Below are positions 35,018 to 44,281 of a stretch of 64,000 nucleotides of DNA, piece after piece (the stretch's first letter is position 1; each line of letters begins with the position of its first letter). The DNA comes from CAVQAH01 sp963784195 (GTDB taxonomy: Bacteria > Acidobacteriota > Vicinamibacteria > Vicinamibacterales > 2-12-FULL-66-21), in contig CAWARA010000036.1 in NCBI GenBank assembly GCA_963784195.1, forward strand, positions 62,001-126,000, in the 5' to 3' direction. The notes below the pieces were generated by a model. It saw nothing but the letters and a program-made list of their open reading frames with translations. It had not been told where the DNA came from and ran no database searches. The position numbers were made by a program, and so were the translations under genes.

Positions 35018-38000
35018 TCAGAACGTCAACTTCACACCGAGCTGCAGCTGACGGGCGTCGTAGGTGGACGTGATGGTGGCGAAGTTCCCGGCGGAGCGGT
35101 TCGCATTCGGGGCGCGGAAGTTGACCTTGTTGAGGACGTTGAAGGCCTCGAAGCGAACCTGTATGCGTGTCTGCGTACCGATGGGGAGCGGAAAGTCCTT
35201 CGCCGCGACGAGATCCATCTGCCAGAACCACGGGCCGCGGACGCTGTTCCGCGGCGCGTTGCCGAACGGCTGGCTGGGGTCCGTCGGCACGACGACGGTG
35301 TCACGATTGAGGTAGTCGATCACGGAATCGCGGTCGCCGTACGGATCGCCGACGACGTTGGGCCGGTAGTTGTTGGCGCCGCGAAAGTCCTGTGTGATCC
35401 CCGAGACCAGGAACGTCCCGCCCGGCTGATAGAACAGCGTCACCGGCTCTCCCGAGGTCATCGTGTTGATACCGCTGATCGTCCACCCGCCGAGGAAGCC
35501 CTCGGCGATTGGGCCAGCGTCCCCGAGCCACCGCTTGCCGCGGCCAACCGGGAGCGACCACACCACGCTCGTCGTGTTGTTGATCGGCTGGTCGTAGCCC
35601 GACGTGCCGTAGTCCGCCTCGAGGTTGTAGAAGTCCTGCGGCGACGGGAAGTTGTTGGTGGCACTGCCTTCGAGCGATCCAGCGCCGTTGTCCTTGGCCT
35701 TGGACCAGGTGAACGCGTTGAGGAGCATCAGCCCCTGGCGCATCCGGTACTCGTATTTCAGCTGCAGGCTGTCGTATCGCGACTTCCCGCCGTTGAACGA
35801 ATAGGTGATGTCGGCGAGCTCCGGGATCGGCCGGCGGGCCTGCAGGGACAGGGTTCCCTGCGGATTGTTGACGGCGGCCTGATTGAAGTTCGCGAACAGC
35901 AGCAGATCGTCCGCACGGTTTCCGACGTAGGCCACATCCACGATCATGTTGCGGGCGATCTCGCGCTGCACCGAGATGTAGTAGCTCTGCGCGCGGCTCG
36001 AGTGATAGTCCTCGGGCATGTAGGTGATGTTCGCGCGGCTTGCGTCGAAGACGGCTGGATCGGCGAACCCCGCCGGATATCCCTGCTGCGTCGTTCTGAA
36101 GCTCGGGTCGAGCACGTTCGCCTGCACGGCGACGGCGTTGACCACCTGTGGACCGTTGATGGGGAGGATGTTCGCGCCGCCCGCGCGGTGGAAGTGGATG
36201 TAGCTGATCCCGTAGCCGCCGCGAATCACCGTCGAGGGCAGCACGGTCCATGCAAAGCCGAGCCGCGGCCCGAAGTTGTTGCGATCGGGATTGATGGTCG
36301 ACCGGTCGCGGAGCGAGCCGTCCCTTGCCGGGACCATGGTCCGCGTGTCAGGGTCGAAGTTGGACAGGATGTTGTCCTTCTCCCAGTGCGGGGTGGCGTA
36401 TTCGTACCGAAGCCCGGCATTGATGGTCAGCGCGTCGTTCATCCGGAAGTCGTCCTGAACATAGGCGAAGTGCATCTGCTGCCGCAGGTTCGCGATCAGG
36501 ATGTTGCTCAGCGAGTATTGATTCCGCAGGCCGAACATGAAGTCCGCGAGGTTGTACAGGTTGTTCGTCGACGCTGGACCCGGGTTGGAGAACCGGCTGC
36601 CGTAAGCGTCGCGCCCGTACAGCGGATTCACATCCTGCACTTCCGTCGCGATGTGCTGGAACTCGTAGCCGCTCTTCAGCGAGTGGCGACCGGTGACCCA
36701 CGTGTAGTTCACTTTCGGGTTCCAGACTTCCGGATACTGCCACTGCGGATTGGTCGCCTGGCGCCCCAGATCCGCGTACCCGGTGATGATCTGGGTCGGT
36801 AATCCGCCCGCGATGCGAGGATCGGTGGGCAAGCCGGTGATCCCGTAGGCCTCCAGTGCGCCTTCGGTGCCGAGCGCCGCAGGATTCTTGCCCGCGACTG
36901 TTCGCGACCATCCGAACCGCCCTTCGAGCAGTGACGAGCCGGACCGGCTCCACGTGAACCCGCTGGCGAATTGTTTGTTCGTGACGTAGGTCTGCGCGTT
37001 CCCTGACCCGCCCGACGGCAGCGGCAGCGGCGGCTGATCGAACAGGTCCGCGTCCCGGTAGCCATAGCGGCCGAAAACCGTCAACGACGTGCCGGCCTGA
37101 AAGTCCCCTTTGATGTTCCACTTGTCGGTGGTGTTCGTGAACTCCTGGAGGATCGAATAGTTGTTGGCGGCGCCGGCGGACGTCGGGTCCGGCAGCGCGC
37201 TCAGGACCCGCCTCGCGAAGTCGGTCATCGGAATCGGGGTCCCTGCGGCATACGTCTGCCCGGTCAGCGGATTGCGCACGTCGACGGACAGGATTCCCTG
37301 CCGCTGCGCCACCGTCGGGATCGTGCTGAAGGCCACATTCTCCCGCGTCTGGCGGAAGCCCTCGTAATCGGCAAAGAAGAAGGCACGGTTCTGTACGATC
37401 GGTCCGCCGAGCGTAAAGCCGAACTGGTCGCGGCTGAGCGGAGGCTTTTCTCCAGTCGTGGGCTTGAAGAACCCGGTCGCATTCAGCTTCGTGTCGCGGA
37501 AGAACTCCCACGCCGCGCCGCTGAAGCGATTCGTGCCACTGCGGTACGCCACGTTGATCGTCCCGCCGGCGCTGCGGCCGTACTCCGCGCTGAGATTGTT
37601 CGTCACCACCTTGAATTCGGCGACCGCGTCCGGCGACGGCTGCATCACCTGGTTCGAGAATCCCTGATTGCTCGTCCCGTACGCGTTGTTGTCGACCCCG
37701 TCGAGCAGAAAATTGTTGAAGGTGCTGCGGAGTCCGTTGATGTTGAACGACCCCTCGCGAACGGTCTGCGCCGAGCCGGTGTTGAGCGGCGAGAGCCGCA
37801 CGCCCGGGCTGAGCAGCGCGAGGGCAGAGTACTCGCGGCCGTTCAGGGGCAGCTGCACGGCCTGCTCGCTCGTGATGACCTGGCCACGCTGGCTGGAGTC
37901 CGTCTCGAGACGCGTCGCCGCGCCGACGACTTCGACCGTTTCGGTGAGATTGCCGGGGGTCAATTGCAGGTCGACCCGCTGCCGTGCGCCGACGGCGACT

Positions 38001-38296
38001 TGAACGTTGTCGGCGACCGCGAGCGAGAACCCCTGGAGCTCGGCGGTGATCTTGTATCGTCCGACGCGGACCGTGATGAACTCGAAGCTCCCGTTCTCAT
38101 CGGACACCCGCGTGGTGGATATCCCCGTATCGAGATTCATCAATATCACAGTGGCGCCCGGCACCACCGCGCCGGTGTTGTCCTTGACGGTTCCGATCAC
38201 CGTCGCCGTGTCGAACTGCGCGTACGCCGCCGTCGATGTGACAAGGACGGAAGCGAATGCCAGCAGGATGCAGATAGCGCGTGTCATACGCAGCAT
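35018..38296 (-). CDS. Oar-like TonB-dependent receptor 2
   Basis: 1092 residues from ATG 38296. A signal peptide (ICILLAFASVLVTSTAAYAQ) precedes a carboxypeptidase-regulatory domain (VIGTVKDNTGAVVPGATVIL), a plug with VITSEQAVQLPLNGREYSAL and NNFLLDGVDNNAYG, and a 22-strand-type barrel ending LQLGVKLTF. The frame is unbroken. Imports a large or scarce ligand at the expense of the proton gradient through TonB-ExbBD, which are not in the window. Co-transcribed with the phosphodiesterase, suggesting a glycerophosphodiester or phosphoglycan ligand (inference). Confidence 0.93.
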   Translation of the reverse strand: MLRMTRAICILLAFASVLVTSTAAYAQFDTATVIGTVKDNTGAVVPGATVILMNLDTGISTTRVSDENGSFEFITVRVGRYKITAELQGFSLAVADNVQVAVGARQRVDLQLTPGNLTETVEVVGAATRLETDSSQRGQVITSEQAVQLPLNGREYSALALLSPGVRLSPLNTGSAQTVREGSFNINGLRSTFNNFLLDGVDNNAYGTSNQGFSNQVMQPSPDAVAEFKVVTNNLSAEYGRSAGGTINVAYRSGTNRFSGAAWEFFRDTKLNATGFFKPTTGEKPPLSRDQFGFTLGGPIVQNRAFFFADYEGFRQTRENVAFSTIPTVAQRQGILSVDVRNPLTGQTYAAGTPIPMTDFARRVLSALPDPTSAGAANNYSILQEFTNTTDKWNIKGDFQAGTSLTVFGRYGYRDADLFDQPPLPLPSGGSGNAQTYVTNKQFASGFTWSRSGSSLLEGRFGWSRTVAGKNPAALGTEGALEAYGITGLPTDPRIAGGLPTQIITGYADLGRQATNPQWQYPEVWNPKVNYTWVTGRHSLKSGYEFQHIATEVQDVNPLYGRDAYGSRFSNPGPASTNNLYNLADFMFGLRNQYSLSNILIANLRQQMHFAYVQDDFRMNDALTINAGLRYEYATPHWEKDNILSNFDPDTRTMVPARDGSLRDRSTINPDRNNFGPRLGFAWTVLPSTVIRGGYGISYIHFHRAGGANILPINGPQVVNAVAVQANVLDPSFRTTQQGYPAGFADPAVFDASRANITYMPEDYHSSRAQSYYISVQREIARNMIVDVAYVGNRADDLLLFANFNQAAVNNPQGTLSLQARRPIPELADITYSFNGGKSRYDSLQLKYEYRMRQGLMLLNAFTWSKAKDNGAGSLEGSATNNFPSPQDFYNLEADYGTSGYDQPINNTTSVVWSLPVGRGKRWLGDAGPIAEGFLGGWTISGINTMTSGEPVTLFYQPGGTFLVSGITQDFRGANNYRPNVVGDPYGDRDSVIDYLNRDTVVVPTDPSQPFGNAPRNSVRGPWFWQMDLVAAKDFPLPIGTQTRIQVRFEAFNVLNKVNFRAPNANRSAGNFATITSTYDARQLQLGVKLTF

Positions 38297-38453
38297 CGTA
38301 CCTACCTCGCCCAAAGGGGACGTAAGGGATCGATGAACTCTGTCTAACGGTGCAGGGACGCACGATACCGGCTGCCCCGCCGTCTCGTCAAGACACTTTC
38401 TGGAAGTTCCTGATGGGGTCGGTGTCGGATGGGAGCAACCCCAAGTCTCGGGA

Positions 38454-38584
38454 ACCGGCGTCGGCTGGATTGCGGACCACTGGGGATGGACCGGGGTCTT
38501 CGTCACGATGTCGCCTGCTGCGTCCTGACGATCGTCTTCAGCGCCATGACGCTGAAGCACAGGGTCGAAAGCGGGACGCGATAG
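38454..38584 (+). pseudogene. C-terminal remnant of an MFS transporter (organophosphate:phosphate antiporter type)
   Basis: GVGWIADHWGWTGVFVTM, then after a one-base gap ACCVLTIVFSAMTLKHRVES and a stop at 38582-38584. The loop 'G-W-I-A-D-H-W-G-W-x-G-V-F' before the last membrane helix is what GlpT/UhpT/UhpC-type transporters have at their end. Nothing upstream continues the protein, so only the last helix and tail remain. A former glycerol 3-phosphate transporter next to the glp genes would make sense. Identification rests on about 40 residues. Confidence 0.5.
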
Positions 38585-38586
38585 GC

Positions 38587-39522
38587 TCAGAGCGGGGCCG
38601 ATTCTGCCAGAAGGCTCACCTCCTGCAGCGTTGGAACGCCGTTCATGGCCCCCAGCCGCGTGCAGCTGATGGCCGCCGCGGCGTTCGCGAAGCGCATCGT
38701 CCGCTCGAGCGGCCACTCGTTGAGCACCCCGAAGATGAACGCGCCGCGGAAGACGTCCCCCGCCCCGGTCGTGTCGATGGCGCTCACCACGAACCCCGGT
38801 GCGTGGAACACCTGATCGCCGGCAACCGCGAGGCAGCCCCTGGCGCCAAGCGTGACGACGAGCACCTTATGCGCCGGCCGTCGTAATTTCTGCAGCGCCC
38901 CGGCGTGATCCTTGATTCCCGTCAACTCTCGTGGCACGTGCTCAGCGAAAATCGGATAGGACACGGTCTCGACGAGTTCGATCGTCCTAGGCGTCACGCG
39001 GTCGATATCGCTCGTGGCGGGCAGGCCCAGATCGCGTGCGGCGGTCGCGGCCACAACCGCGGCAGACTCGTCCACATCGTCGACATGCACCAGCCGTGCG
39101 GCGGCCAGCACCTCGGAGGGCAGCTCACGAGATCTCAGGCGGAGCCGCTCGTCGCGATCCCAGAGAACGATCCGCTCGCCCGTCTGCTCGTCCACGATGA
39201 TGAGCGCGAATTGATTCGGGCCGTCCCGGATCACGGCCTCCGACATCCCGATGCCGCGTTCCGCAAGCTCGGCCCGTATGCGCTTGCCGTTCTCGTCAGT
39301 GCCGGTCGCGCCGATGTATCGCACCGTCAGTCCGAGGCGCGCGCACGTCGCCAGGGCTGTCGCCGTCTGGCCGCCGCAGCAGATGGCCTGTTCCTGGATC
39401 CGCAGCTTCGAAAAGGATCCGTTCGGCTCGGGATAGGACGGAATGCGGTTGACGTAATCGACAGAATTGGCGCCGACGCCCACCACATCGCAGGGCGTGA
39501 GGCGTCCCGCGGCGTGTGTCAT
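38587..39522 (-). CDS. PfkB/ribokinase-family carbohydrate kinase
   Basis: 311 residues from ATG 39522 (MTHAAGRLTPCDVVGVGANS). The family's first signature region is near QAICCGGQTATALATCARLG and the second is AIDTTGAGDVFRGAF, with the catalytic aspartate in GAGD. The residues that would fix the sugar are not diagnostic. Its position before iolD and the glp genes suggests a sugar or inositol-derived substrate. A -10-like TATACT lies only 7 bases upstream of the ATG, so the mRNA may be almost leaderless. Confidence 0.85.
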   Translation of the reverse strand: MTHAAGRLTPCDVVGVGANSVDYVNRIPSYPEPNGSFSKLRIQEQAICCGGQTATALATCARLGLTVRYIGATGTDENGKRIRAELAERGIGMSEAVIRDGPNQFALIIVDEQTGERIVLWDRDERLRLRSRELPSEVLAAARLVHVDDVDESAAVVAATAARDLGLPATSDIDRVTPRTIELVETVSYPIFAEHVPRELTGIKDHAGALQKLRRPAHKVLVVTLGARGCLAVAGDQVFHAPGFVVSAIDTTGAGDVFRGAFIFGVLNEWPLERTMRFANAAAAISCTRLGAMNGVPTLQEVSLLAESAPL

Positions 39523-39529
39523 ACCAGGG

Positions 39530-39559
39530 AGTATATGAGCGAAGGACCGCAGACGTCGA
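39530..39559 (-). promoter_or_regulatory. Candidate promoter of the PfkB kinase gene, leaderless type
   Basis: On the minus strand TCGACG (39559-39554), 18 bp spacer, TATACT (39535-39530), 7 bases to the ATG at 39522. Transcription would start at or just before the start codon. Confidence 0.4.
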
Positions 39560-39678
39560 TGGCTGCACAAGACCGGAAAACGGTCGGCCGCGGCCGGTCG
39601 CGGATCACTTCGGCGTCCTCGGCGGTCTCCGCTCTCTGCAATCTCCGCTGAGCTCGGCGACAGGTCTCAGTCGGGCGG

Positions 39679-41577
39679 CTAGACGAACCAGCGCTGCTTC
39701 TGCCGGTCGCGCTCGTACTGCTTCCGCGCGTCTTGCACGGCCGTCTGGTCCGACACTTCGGCGACGGGAACATCCCACCAGCAGCCGTAACCCGGCACGC
39801 GCGTGTCGGGATCGACAGGAACGTACACGACGGCCGTCCGGTCTGCCGCGCGGGCCTCAGCCAGGGCACGATCGAGCGAGGCGCGATCGGACGCGCGGAA
39901 TACCCGCGCGCCGAGCGACTCGGCGTTGGCGGCGAGATCCACCGGCAGAGGATCGCCGTCAATTTGCCCCGTCTGCTCACGCCGGAACCTGTAGGCTGTG
40001 CCGAACCCTGCAGATCCCACAGACCGCGAGAGCGCTCCGATACTTGCGAAGCCACCGCTGTCGACGAGAACGATAATTAGCTTGCAGCCCTCCTGAATCG
40101 ACGTCACGATCTCCTGCGCCATCATCAAGTACGAGCCGTCGCCAACCATGACGTACACGTCCCGGTCTGGCGCTGCCATCTTGACTCCCAGCCCCCCGGC
40201 TATTTCGTATCCCATACAGGAGTAGCCATATTCGAGGTGATAACCCTTGGGATCGCTCGTCTGCCAGAGTTTGTGCAGCTCGCCCGGGAGGCTGCCCGCG
40301 GCGCAAACGACCACGTCTCGAGGACCCGACGCGCTGTTGACGGCTCCGATGATCTCGGCTTGCGGCAGCGGGACGCGGCCGCCCCGACCGGTCAGGCGGT
40401 CGACCTCGGCGATCCAATCGCGTCGCAGACGAGCGACGTGGTCGCGATACTCCGCAGACGTTGAAACCCCCTGGAGCAGGCATTCGAGATCTTCGAGCGC
40501 CGCCCGCGCATCGGCGACGATCGGGATCGCTGCATGCTTGAAGGCGTCCATTTCGACAACGTTGATGCCGATGAAGCGCACGTCCGGATTCTGGAAGGCC
40601 GATTTCGAGGCAGTCGTGAAATCGGTCAGCCGGGAGCCGATCGACATGACGAGGTCGGCTTCACGGCAAATCTCGATGGCTGCCGCCGTCCCGCTGACCC
40701 CTGCCGCCCCGAGGGCCATGGCGTCCTCCGATGCCATCGAGCCCTTGCCGGCCTGTGTTTCACCGACCGGAATGCCGGTGTTTCCGGCGAAGCGGCGCAG
40801 AGCAGACGCCGCATCGCTGTACAACACGCCCCCGCCGGCGATCATTACGGGGCGGCGGCTCGCGCGGATCGCGGCCGCGGCTCGCTGGAGGAGCGCGCGG
40901 TCCGGACGCGGACGAGGAACCGTCCAGACGCGTGGCTGGAGGAACGCCACCGGGTAATCGAACGACTGCGCCTGCACATCCTGAGGCAGTGCGAGCGTCA
41001 CGGTGCCCGTTTCGACTGGCGACGTCAGAACGCGCATCGCTTCGGGCAGCGCCGAGATCAGCTGCTCGGGACGATAGATTCGATCCCAGTAGCGCGACAC
41101 CGGCTTGAAGCAATCGTTCACGGACAGGTCCTGCGACTGGGGGGATTCCAGCTGCTGGAGCACCGGCGCGGGAAGGCGGCTCGCAAAGATGTCACCCGGC
41201 AGCAGCAGCACCGGCACCCGATTGATGGTGGCGCCTGCGGCCCCGGTGACCATGTTCGTCGCGCCCGGACCGATCGACGTCGTGCACGCCATGGCACGTA
41301 ACCGGTTGTGCATCTTGGCGTAGGCCGCCGCGGTATGCACCATCGCCTGTTCGTTCCGGCACTGGTAATACTTCAACCCATTCCGCATCTGATCGAGTGC
41401 CTGCGCCACGCCCGCAACGTTTCCGTGCCCGAAGATTCCAAACATTCCGCCGAACAGCTGCTGCCGCGTCCCGTCGCGTTCGGTGTGCTGAACGGAGAGG
41501 AAACGGACGAGCGCCTGTGCCATGGTCAACCGTTCCGTTGAAGCCACTGGATCATCTCCTGAGAACGTGCCGCGCAT
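39679..41577 (-). CDS. iolD: 3D-(3,5/4)-trihydroxycyclohexane-1,2-dione hydrolase (thiamine diphosphate enzyme)
   Basis: 632 residues from ATG 41577, with CGGAG just upstream. IolD-specific start TERLTMAQALVRFLSVQHTE, then FGIFGHGNVAGVAQAL and the ThDP-activating glutamate in YYQCRNEQAMVHTAAAYAK. The central domain carries MIAGGGVLYSDA, and the ThDP-binding domain YGYSCMGYEIAGGLG and VMVGDGSYLMMAQEI (GDG...). IolD opens the cyclohexane ring in myo-inositol catabolism to give 5-deoxy-glucuronate, the substrate of IolB at 62907. No frameshift. Confidence 0.94.
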   Translation of the reverse strand: MRGTFSGDDPVASTERLTMAQALVRFLSVQHTERDGTRQQLFGGMFGIFGHGNVAGVAQALDQMRNGLKYYQCRNEQAMVHTAAAYAKMHNRLRAMACTTSIGPGATNMVTGAAGATINRVPVLLLPGDIFASRLPAPVLQQLESPQSQDLSVNDCFKPVSRYWDRIYRPEQLISALPEAMRVLTSPVETGTVTLALPQDVQAQSFDYPVAFLQPRVWTVPRPRPDRALLQRAAAAIRASRRPVMIAGGGVLYSDAASALRRFAGNTGIPVGETQAGKGSMASEDAMALGAAGVSGTAAAIEICREADLVMSIGSRLTDFTTASKSAFQNPDVRFIGINVVEMDAFKHAAIPIVADARAALEDLECLLQGVSTSAEYRDHVARLRRDWIAEVDRLTGRGGRVPLPQAEIIGAVNSASGPRDVVVCAAGSLPGELHKLWQTSDPKGYHLEYGYSCMGYEIAGGLGVKMAAPDRDVYVMVGDGSYLMMAQEIVTSIQEGCKLIIVLVDSGGFASIGALSRSVGSAGFGTAYRFRREQTGQIDGDPLPVDLAANAESLGARVFRASDRASLDRALAEARAADRTAVVYVPVDPDTRVPGYGCWWDVPVAEVSDQTAVQDARKQYERDRQKQRWFV

Positions 41578-41766
41578 TGTACTCCGGCGCGGGAAGGCCG
41601 ACGGAGGGCATGAGAACCGTCCTACTTTTCGTGTAGCCATTGTTCCTGCGTTCCTTGCTCCTCCGTGTTGAAGCTCGTTCCATTCCCTCCGCGTCCTCCG
41701 TCGGGCGGCTATTCTCGCGCCCGCCGATTGTCTCCCCCGTTCGCCCGATGCATACTGGGCGCTCAC
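41578..41766. promoter_or_regulatory. Divergent spacer iolD / rbsA-like, with a promoter candidate at 41728-41756
   Basis: TTGTCT (41728-41733), 17 bp, CATACT (41751-41756) reads toward the ABC transporter gene and would start transcription about 4 bases before its ATG at 41767. GCCC at 41743 and GGGC at 41757 bracket the -10, a possible small operator. Nothing else is evident in the spacer. Confidence 0.4.
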
Positions 41767-43272
41767 ATGACGGTTGGCGATCCCTGCCTCGCGCTGCGTA
41801 TGACTGGCATCCGCAAAGCCTTCCCGGGCGTACTCGCGCTCGACGGTGTCGATCTCGACGTTCGGCAGGGAGAAGTTCACGTACTGCTCGGCGAGAACGG
41901 CGCCGGCAAGTCGACGCTGATGAAGATCCTGAGCGGCGCGGTGACGCGGGATGCGGGGACGATCGAGATCGATGGCCGTGTGGTCAGCATCGAGAGCCCG
42001 CGGCAGGCCCACGACCTGGGCGTCCGCACCATTTACCAGGAGCTGACGCTGGTGCCGCACCTCTCAGCCGCCGAGAACGTCTTCCTCGGCCGCGAGCCGC
42101 GTCGAGCCCCAGGCATCATCGACGCGCGACGAATGCGCGAGCAGACAGAGGGCATCCTCGCCAGCCTCGGTGTCCGAATCGATCCCGGGCACGCCGTTCG
42201 CGATCTTGGCATCGCCCAGCAGCAGATGGTGGAGGTGGCGAAGGCCCTGGACGACCGGGCGCGGATCTTCATCATGGACGAGCCGACATCGGCGCTGACC
42301 GATGCCGAAATCAACGAGCTCTTTGCGACCATCGAGCGCCTGACGGCGCGCGGGGCGGGGGTCCTCTACATCTCCCACCGCCTGGAGGAAGTCAGCCGGA
42401 TCGGACAGCGGGTCACCGTTCTGCGGGACGGCCGGCGTGTGGCTACGCACGAGGTGCGGGACGTGACGATTCCGCAGCTGATCCGATTGATGGCGAACCG
42501 CGATCTCGCGGAGCACTTCCCCAAGCGGCGCACGGTGCGCGGTGAAGAGCTCCTTCGCGTCGTCGGTCTCCGGCGGCGCGGCGTGCTCCACGATGTTGGC
42601 CTGACCGTGCATCGGGGCGAGGTGGTCGGGGTTGCCGGGCTGCTCGGCGCCGGCCGCACCGAGCTGGCCCGCGCAATCATCGGCGCCGACGCGCGGGACG
42701 CCGGACGCATCTTCATCAAAGGCGCCGAGGTCCCGATGCGGCACCCGGCGCACGCCATCGCGCTCGGCGTCGGCTTTCTGCCTGAAGACCGTAAGACCCA
42801 GGGATTGGTGCAGACGCTCTCCGTCGTGGACAACATCGCCCTACCCTCCCTCGGGCGCTGGTCGCGTGGCGGCATCGTGCGCACTTCCCGGCACACCGAG
42901 ATCGGCCGGCGCCTGGTCCAGGATCTCCGCATCAAAACCCTTGGCCTGCAACAGACCGTCCTGCAGCTGAGCGGCGGGAACCAGCAGAAGGTCGTCCTGG
43001 CGAAATGGCTCGCCGCGCACGCGGACGTGCTGATCATGGACGAGCCAACGCGCGGCATCGACGTCGCCGCAAAGGTGGAAATCTACGAGCTAATGAACCA
43101 GCTGACGGCGCGCGGCGCCGCCATCCTGATGATCTCGTCGGAGCTGCCCGAGATCCTGGGCATGAGCGACCGTATCCTCGTGATGCGGCTTGGCCGTCTC
43201 GTCGCGGAGTTCACGGCGGCCGAGGCGACCCAGGAACGCGTGCTGCAGGCAGCGCTCGGTCACGCGGCATGA
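41767..43272 (+). CDS. RbsA/MglA-type sugar ABC transporter ATP-binding protein (two nucleotide-binding domains)
   Basis: 501 residues from ATG 41767. The first domain has Walker A LLGENGAGKSTLMKIL, a degenerate signature LGIAQQQMVEVAKAL and Walker B IFIMDEPTSAL. The second has a degenerate Walker A GLLGAGRTEL, the signature LSGGNQQKVVLAKWL and Walker B VLIMDEPTRGIDV. This two-domain form belongs to ribose/galactose/inositol (CUT2) importers. The permease gene follows 7 bp later. The matching lipoprotein is probably the one at 56818-57792, encoded on the other strand 13 kb away. Confidence 0.93.
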   Translation: MTVGDPCLALRMTGIRKAFPGVLALDGVDLDVRQGEVHVLLGENGAGKSTLMKILSGAVTRDAGTIEIDGRVVSIESPRQAHDLGVRTIYQELTLVPHLSAAENVFLGREPRRAPGIIDARRMREQTEGILASLGVRIDPGHAVRDLGIAQQQMVEVAKALDDRARIFIMDEPTSALTDAEINELFATIERLTARGAGVLYISHRLEEVSRIGQRVTVLRDGRRVATHEVRDVTIPQLIRLMANRDLAEHFPKRRTVRGEELLRVVGLRRRGVLHDVGLTVHRGEVVGVAGLLGAGRTELARAIIGADARDAGRIFIKGAEVPMRHPAHAIALGVGFLPEDRKTQGLVQTLSVVDNIALPSLGRWSRGGIVRTSRHTEIGRRLVQDLRIKTLGLQQTVLQLSGGNQQKVVLAKWLAAHADVLIMDEPTRGIDVAAKVEIYELMNQLTARGAAILMISSELPEILGMSDRILVMRLGRLVAEFTAAEATQERVLQAALGHAA

Positions 43273-43279
43273 GACGTCG

Positions 43280-44281
43280 ATGATCGCGTCATTCGGGGGA
43301 CGTCAGCTCGGCACGCTGTTCGGCCTGATCGGTCTCTGCGCGCTTCTGACCGTCCTGACGCCGCATTTCCTGACCGTATCCAACCTGCTCAACGTCACGG
43401 AGCAGACGACGATCAACGCGGTGATTGCGGTCGGCATGACGTTCGTCATCCTCTCGGCAGGGATCGACCTGTCGGTCGGGTCCATCGTCGCGCTGACGGG
43501 TGTCGTGCTGGGCAGCGCCCTTCACAGCGGCGTGCCAGTCCCGGCGGCGATTCTCCTCAGTCTGACAACGGGGGCCGTCTGCGGTCTGCTCAACGGGTTG
43601 CTCATCACCCGGGGAGGACTCCCTCCGTTCATCGCCACACTGGGGATGATGAGCATCGCGCGAGGGGTGGCGCTTCTCTTCACAGACGGACGGCCCATCT
43701 CAGGGTTCAGCGCCGGCTTCCGCGAAATCTCGACCGGCCGCCCCCTGATGATTCCCGCGCCCGTATTGGTGATGATCGTCGTGTACGTCACCGCGCATTT
43801 CGTCCTCACCCGCACCACCTTCGGCCGGTACGTGTATGCGATCGGCGGCAACGAGGAAGCCACCCGGCTGTCGGGGGTCAGGGTCGGGTTCCACAAGACG
43901 ATGGTCTATGCCGTATCGGGCGTCACGAGCGCGGTCGCGGCGGTGACGCTGACGGCGCGGCTGAACTCCGCACAGCCGATCGCCGGGATGATGTACGAGC
44001 TCGACGCCATTGCGGCGACGGTGATCGGCGGCACGAGCCTGCTTGGCGGTTCGGGCACGCTGGTCGGCACCCTCATCGGGGCGCTGATCATGGGCGTGCT
44101 GCGCAATGGACTGAACCTGCTGGGAATCTCGTCCTTCCTGCAGCAGGTCGTGATTGGCGGCGTGATTATCGCCGCCGTCCTCGTGGATTCGCTCCTCAAC
44201 GCCCGATCGCAGCGGCGCCGCGCACGCATCGCGCCCTCACCCGCGCCGACAGCCGGATCGGCCGAGGGGATCACGCGGTAA
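43280..44281 (+). CDS. RbsC-type sugar ABC transporter permease
   Basis: 333 residues with eight to ten hydrophobic spans. It has the CUT2 permease pattern: NVTEQTTINAVIAVGMTFVI, GIDLSVGSIVAL, and near the end AIAATVIGGTSLLGGSGTL. Pairs with the ATPase just upstream to import a pentose, hexose or inositol. The 3' end overlaps, by 11 bases, the convergent Gfo/Idh/MocA gene at 44271. Confidence 0.93.
   Translation: MIASFGGRQLGTLFGLIGLCALLTVLTPHFLTVSNLLNVTEQTTINAVIAVGMTFVILSAGIDLSVGSIVALTGVVLGSALHSGVPVPAAILLSLTTGAVCGLLNGLLITRGGLPPFIATLGMMSIARGVALLFTDGRPISGFSAGFREISTGRPLMIPAPVLVMIVVYVTAHFVLTRTTFGRYVYAIGGNEEATRLSGVRVGFHKTMVYAVSGVTSAVAAVTLTARLNSAQPIAGMMYELDAIAATVIGGTSLLGGSGTLVGTLIGALIMGVLRNGLNLLGISSFLQQVVIGGVIIAAVLVDSLLNARSQRRRARIAPSPAPTAGSAEGITR

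Noticed and set aside
34871..35073. Alternative plus-strand gene over the GDPD/receptor junction
   Set aside because: Short, motif-free frame overlapping two strong minus-strand genes.
34871..36802. A 643-codon open frame opposite TonB receptor 2
   Set aside because: Shadow of the receptor frame, which has plug, barrel and terminal phenylalanine.
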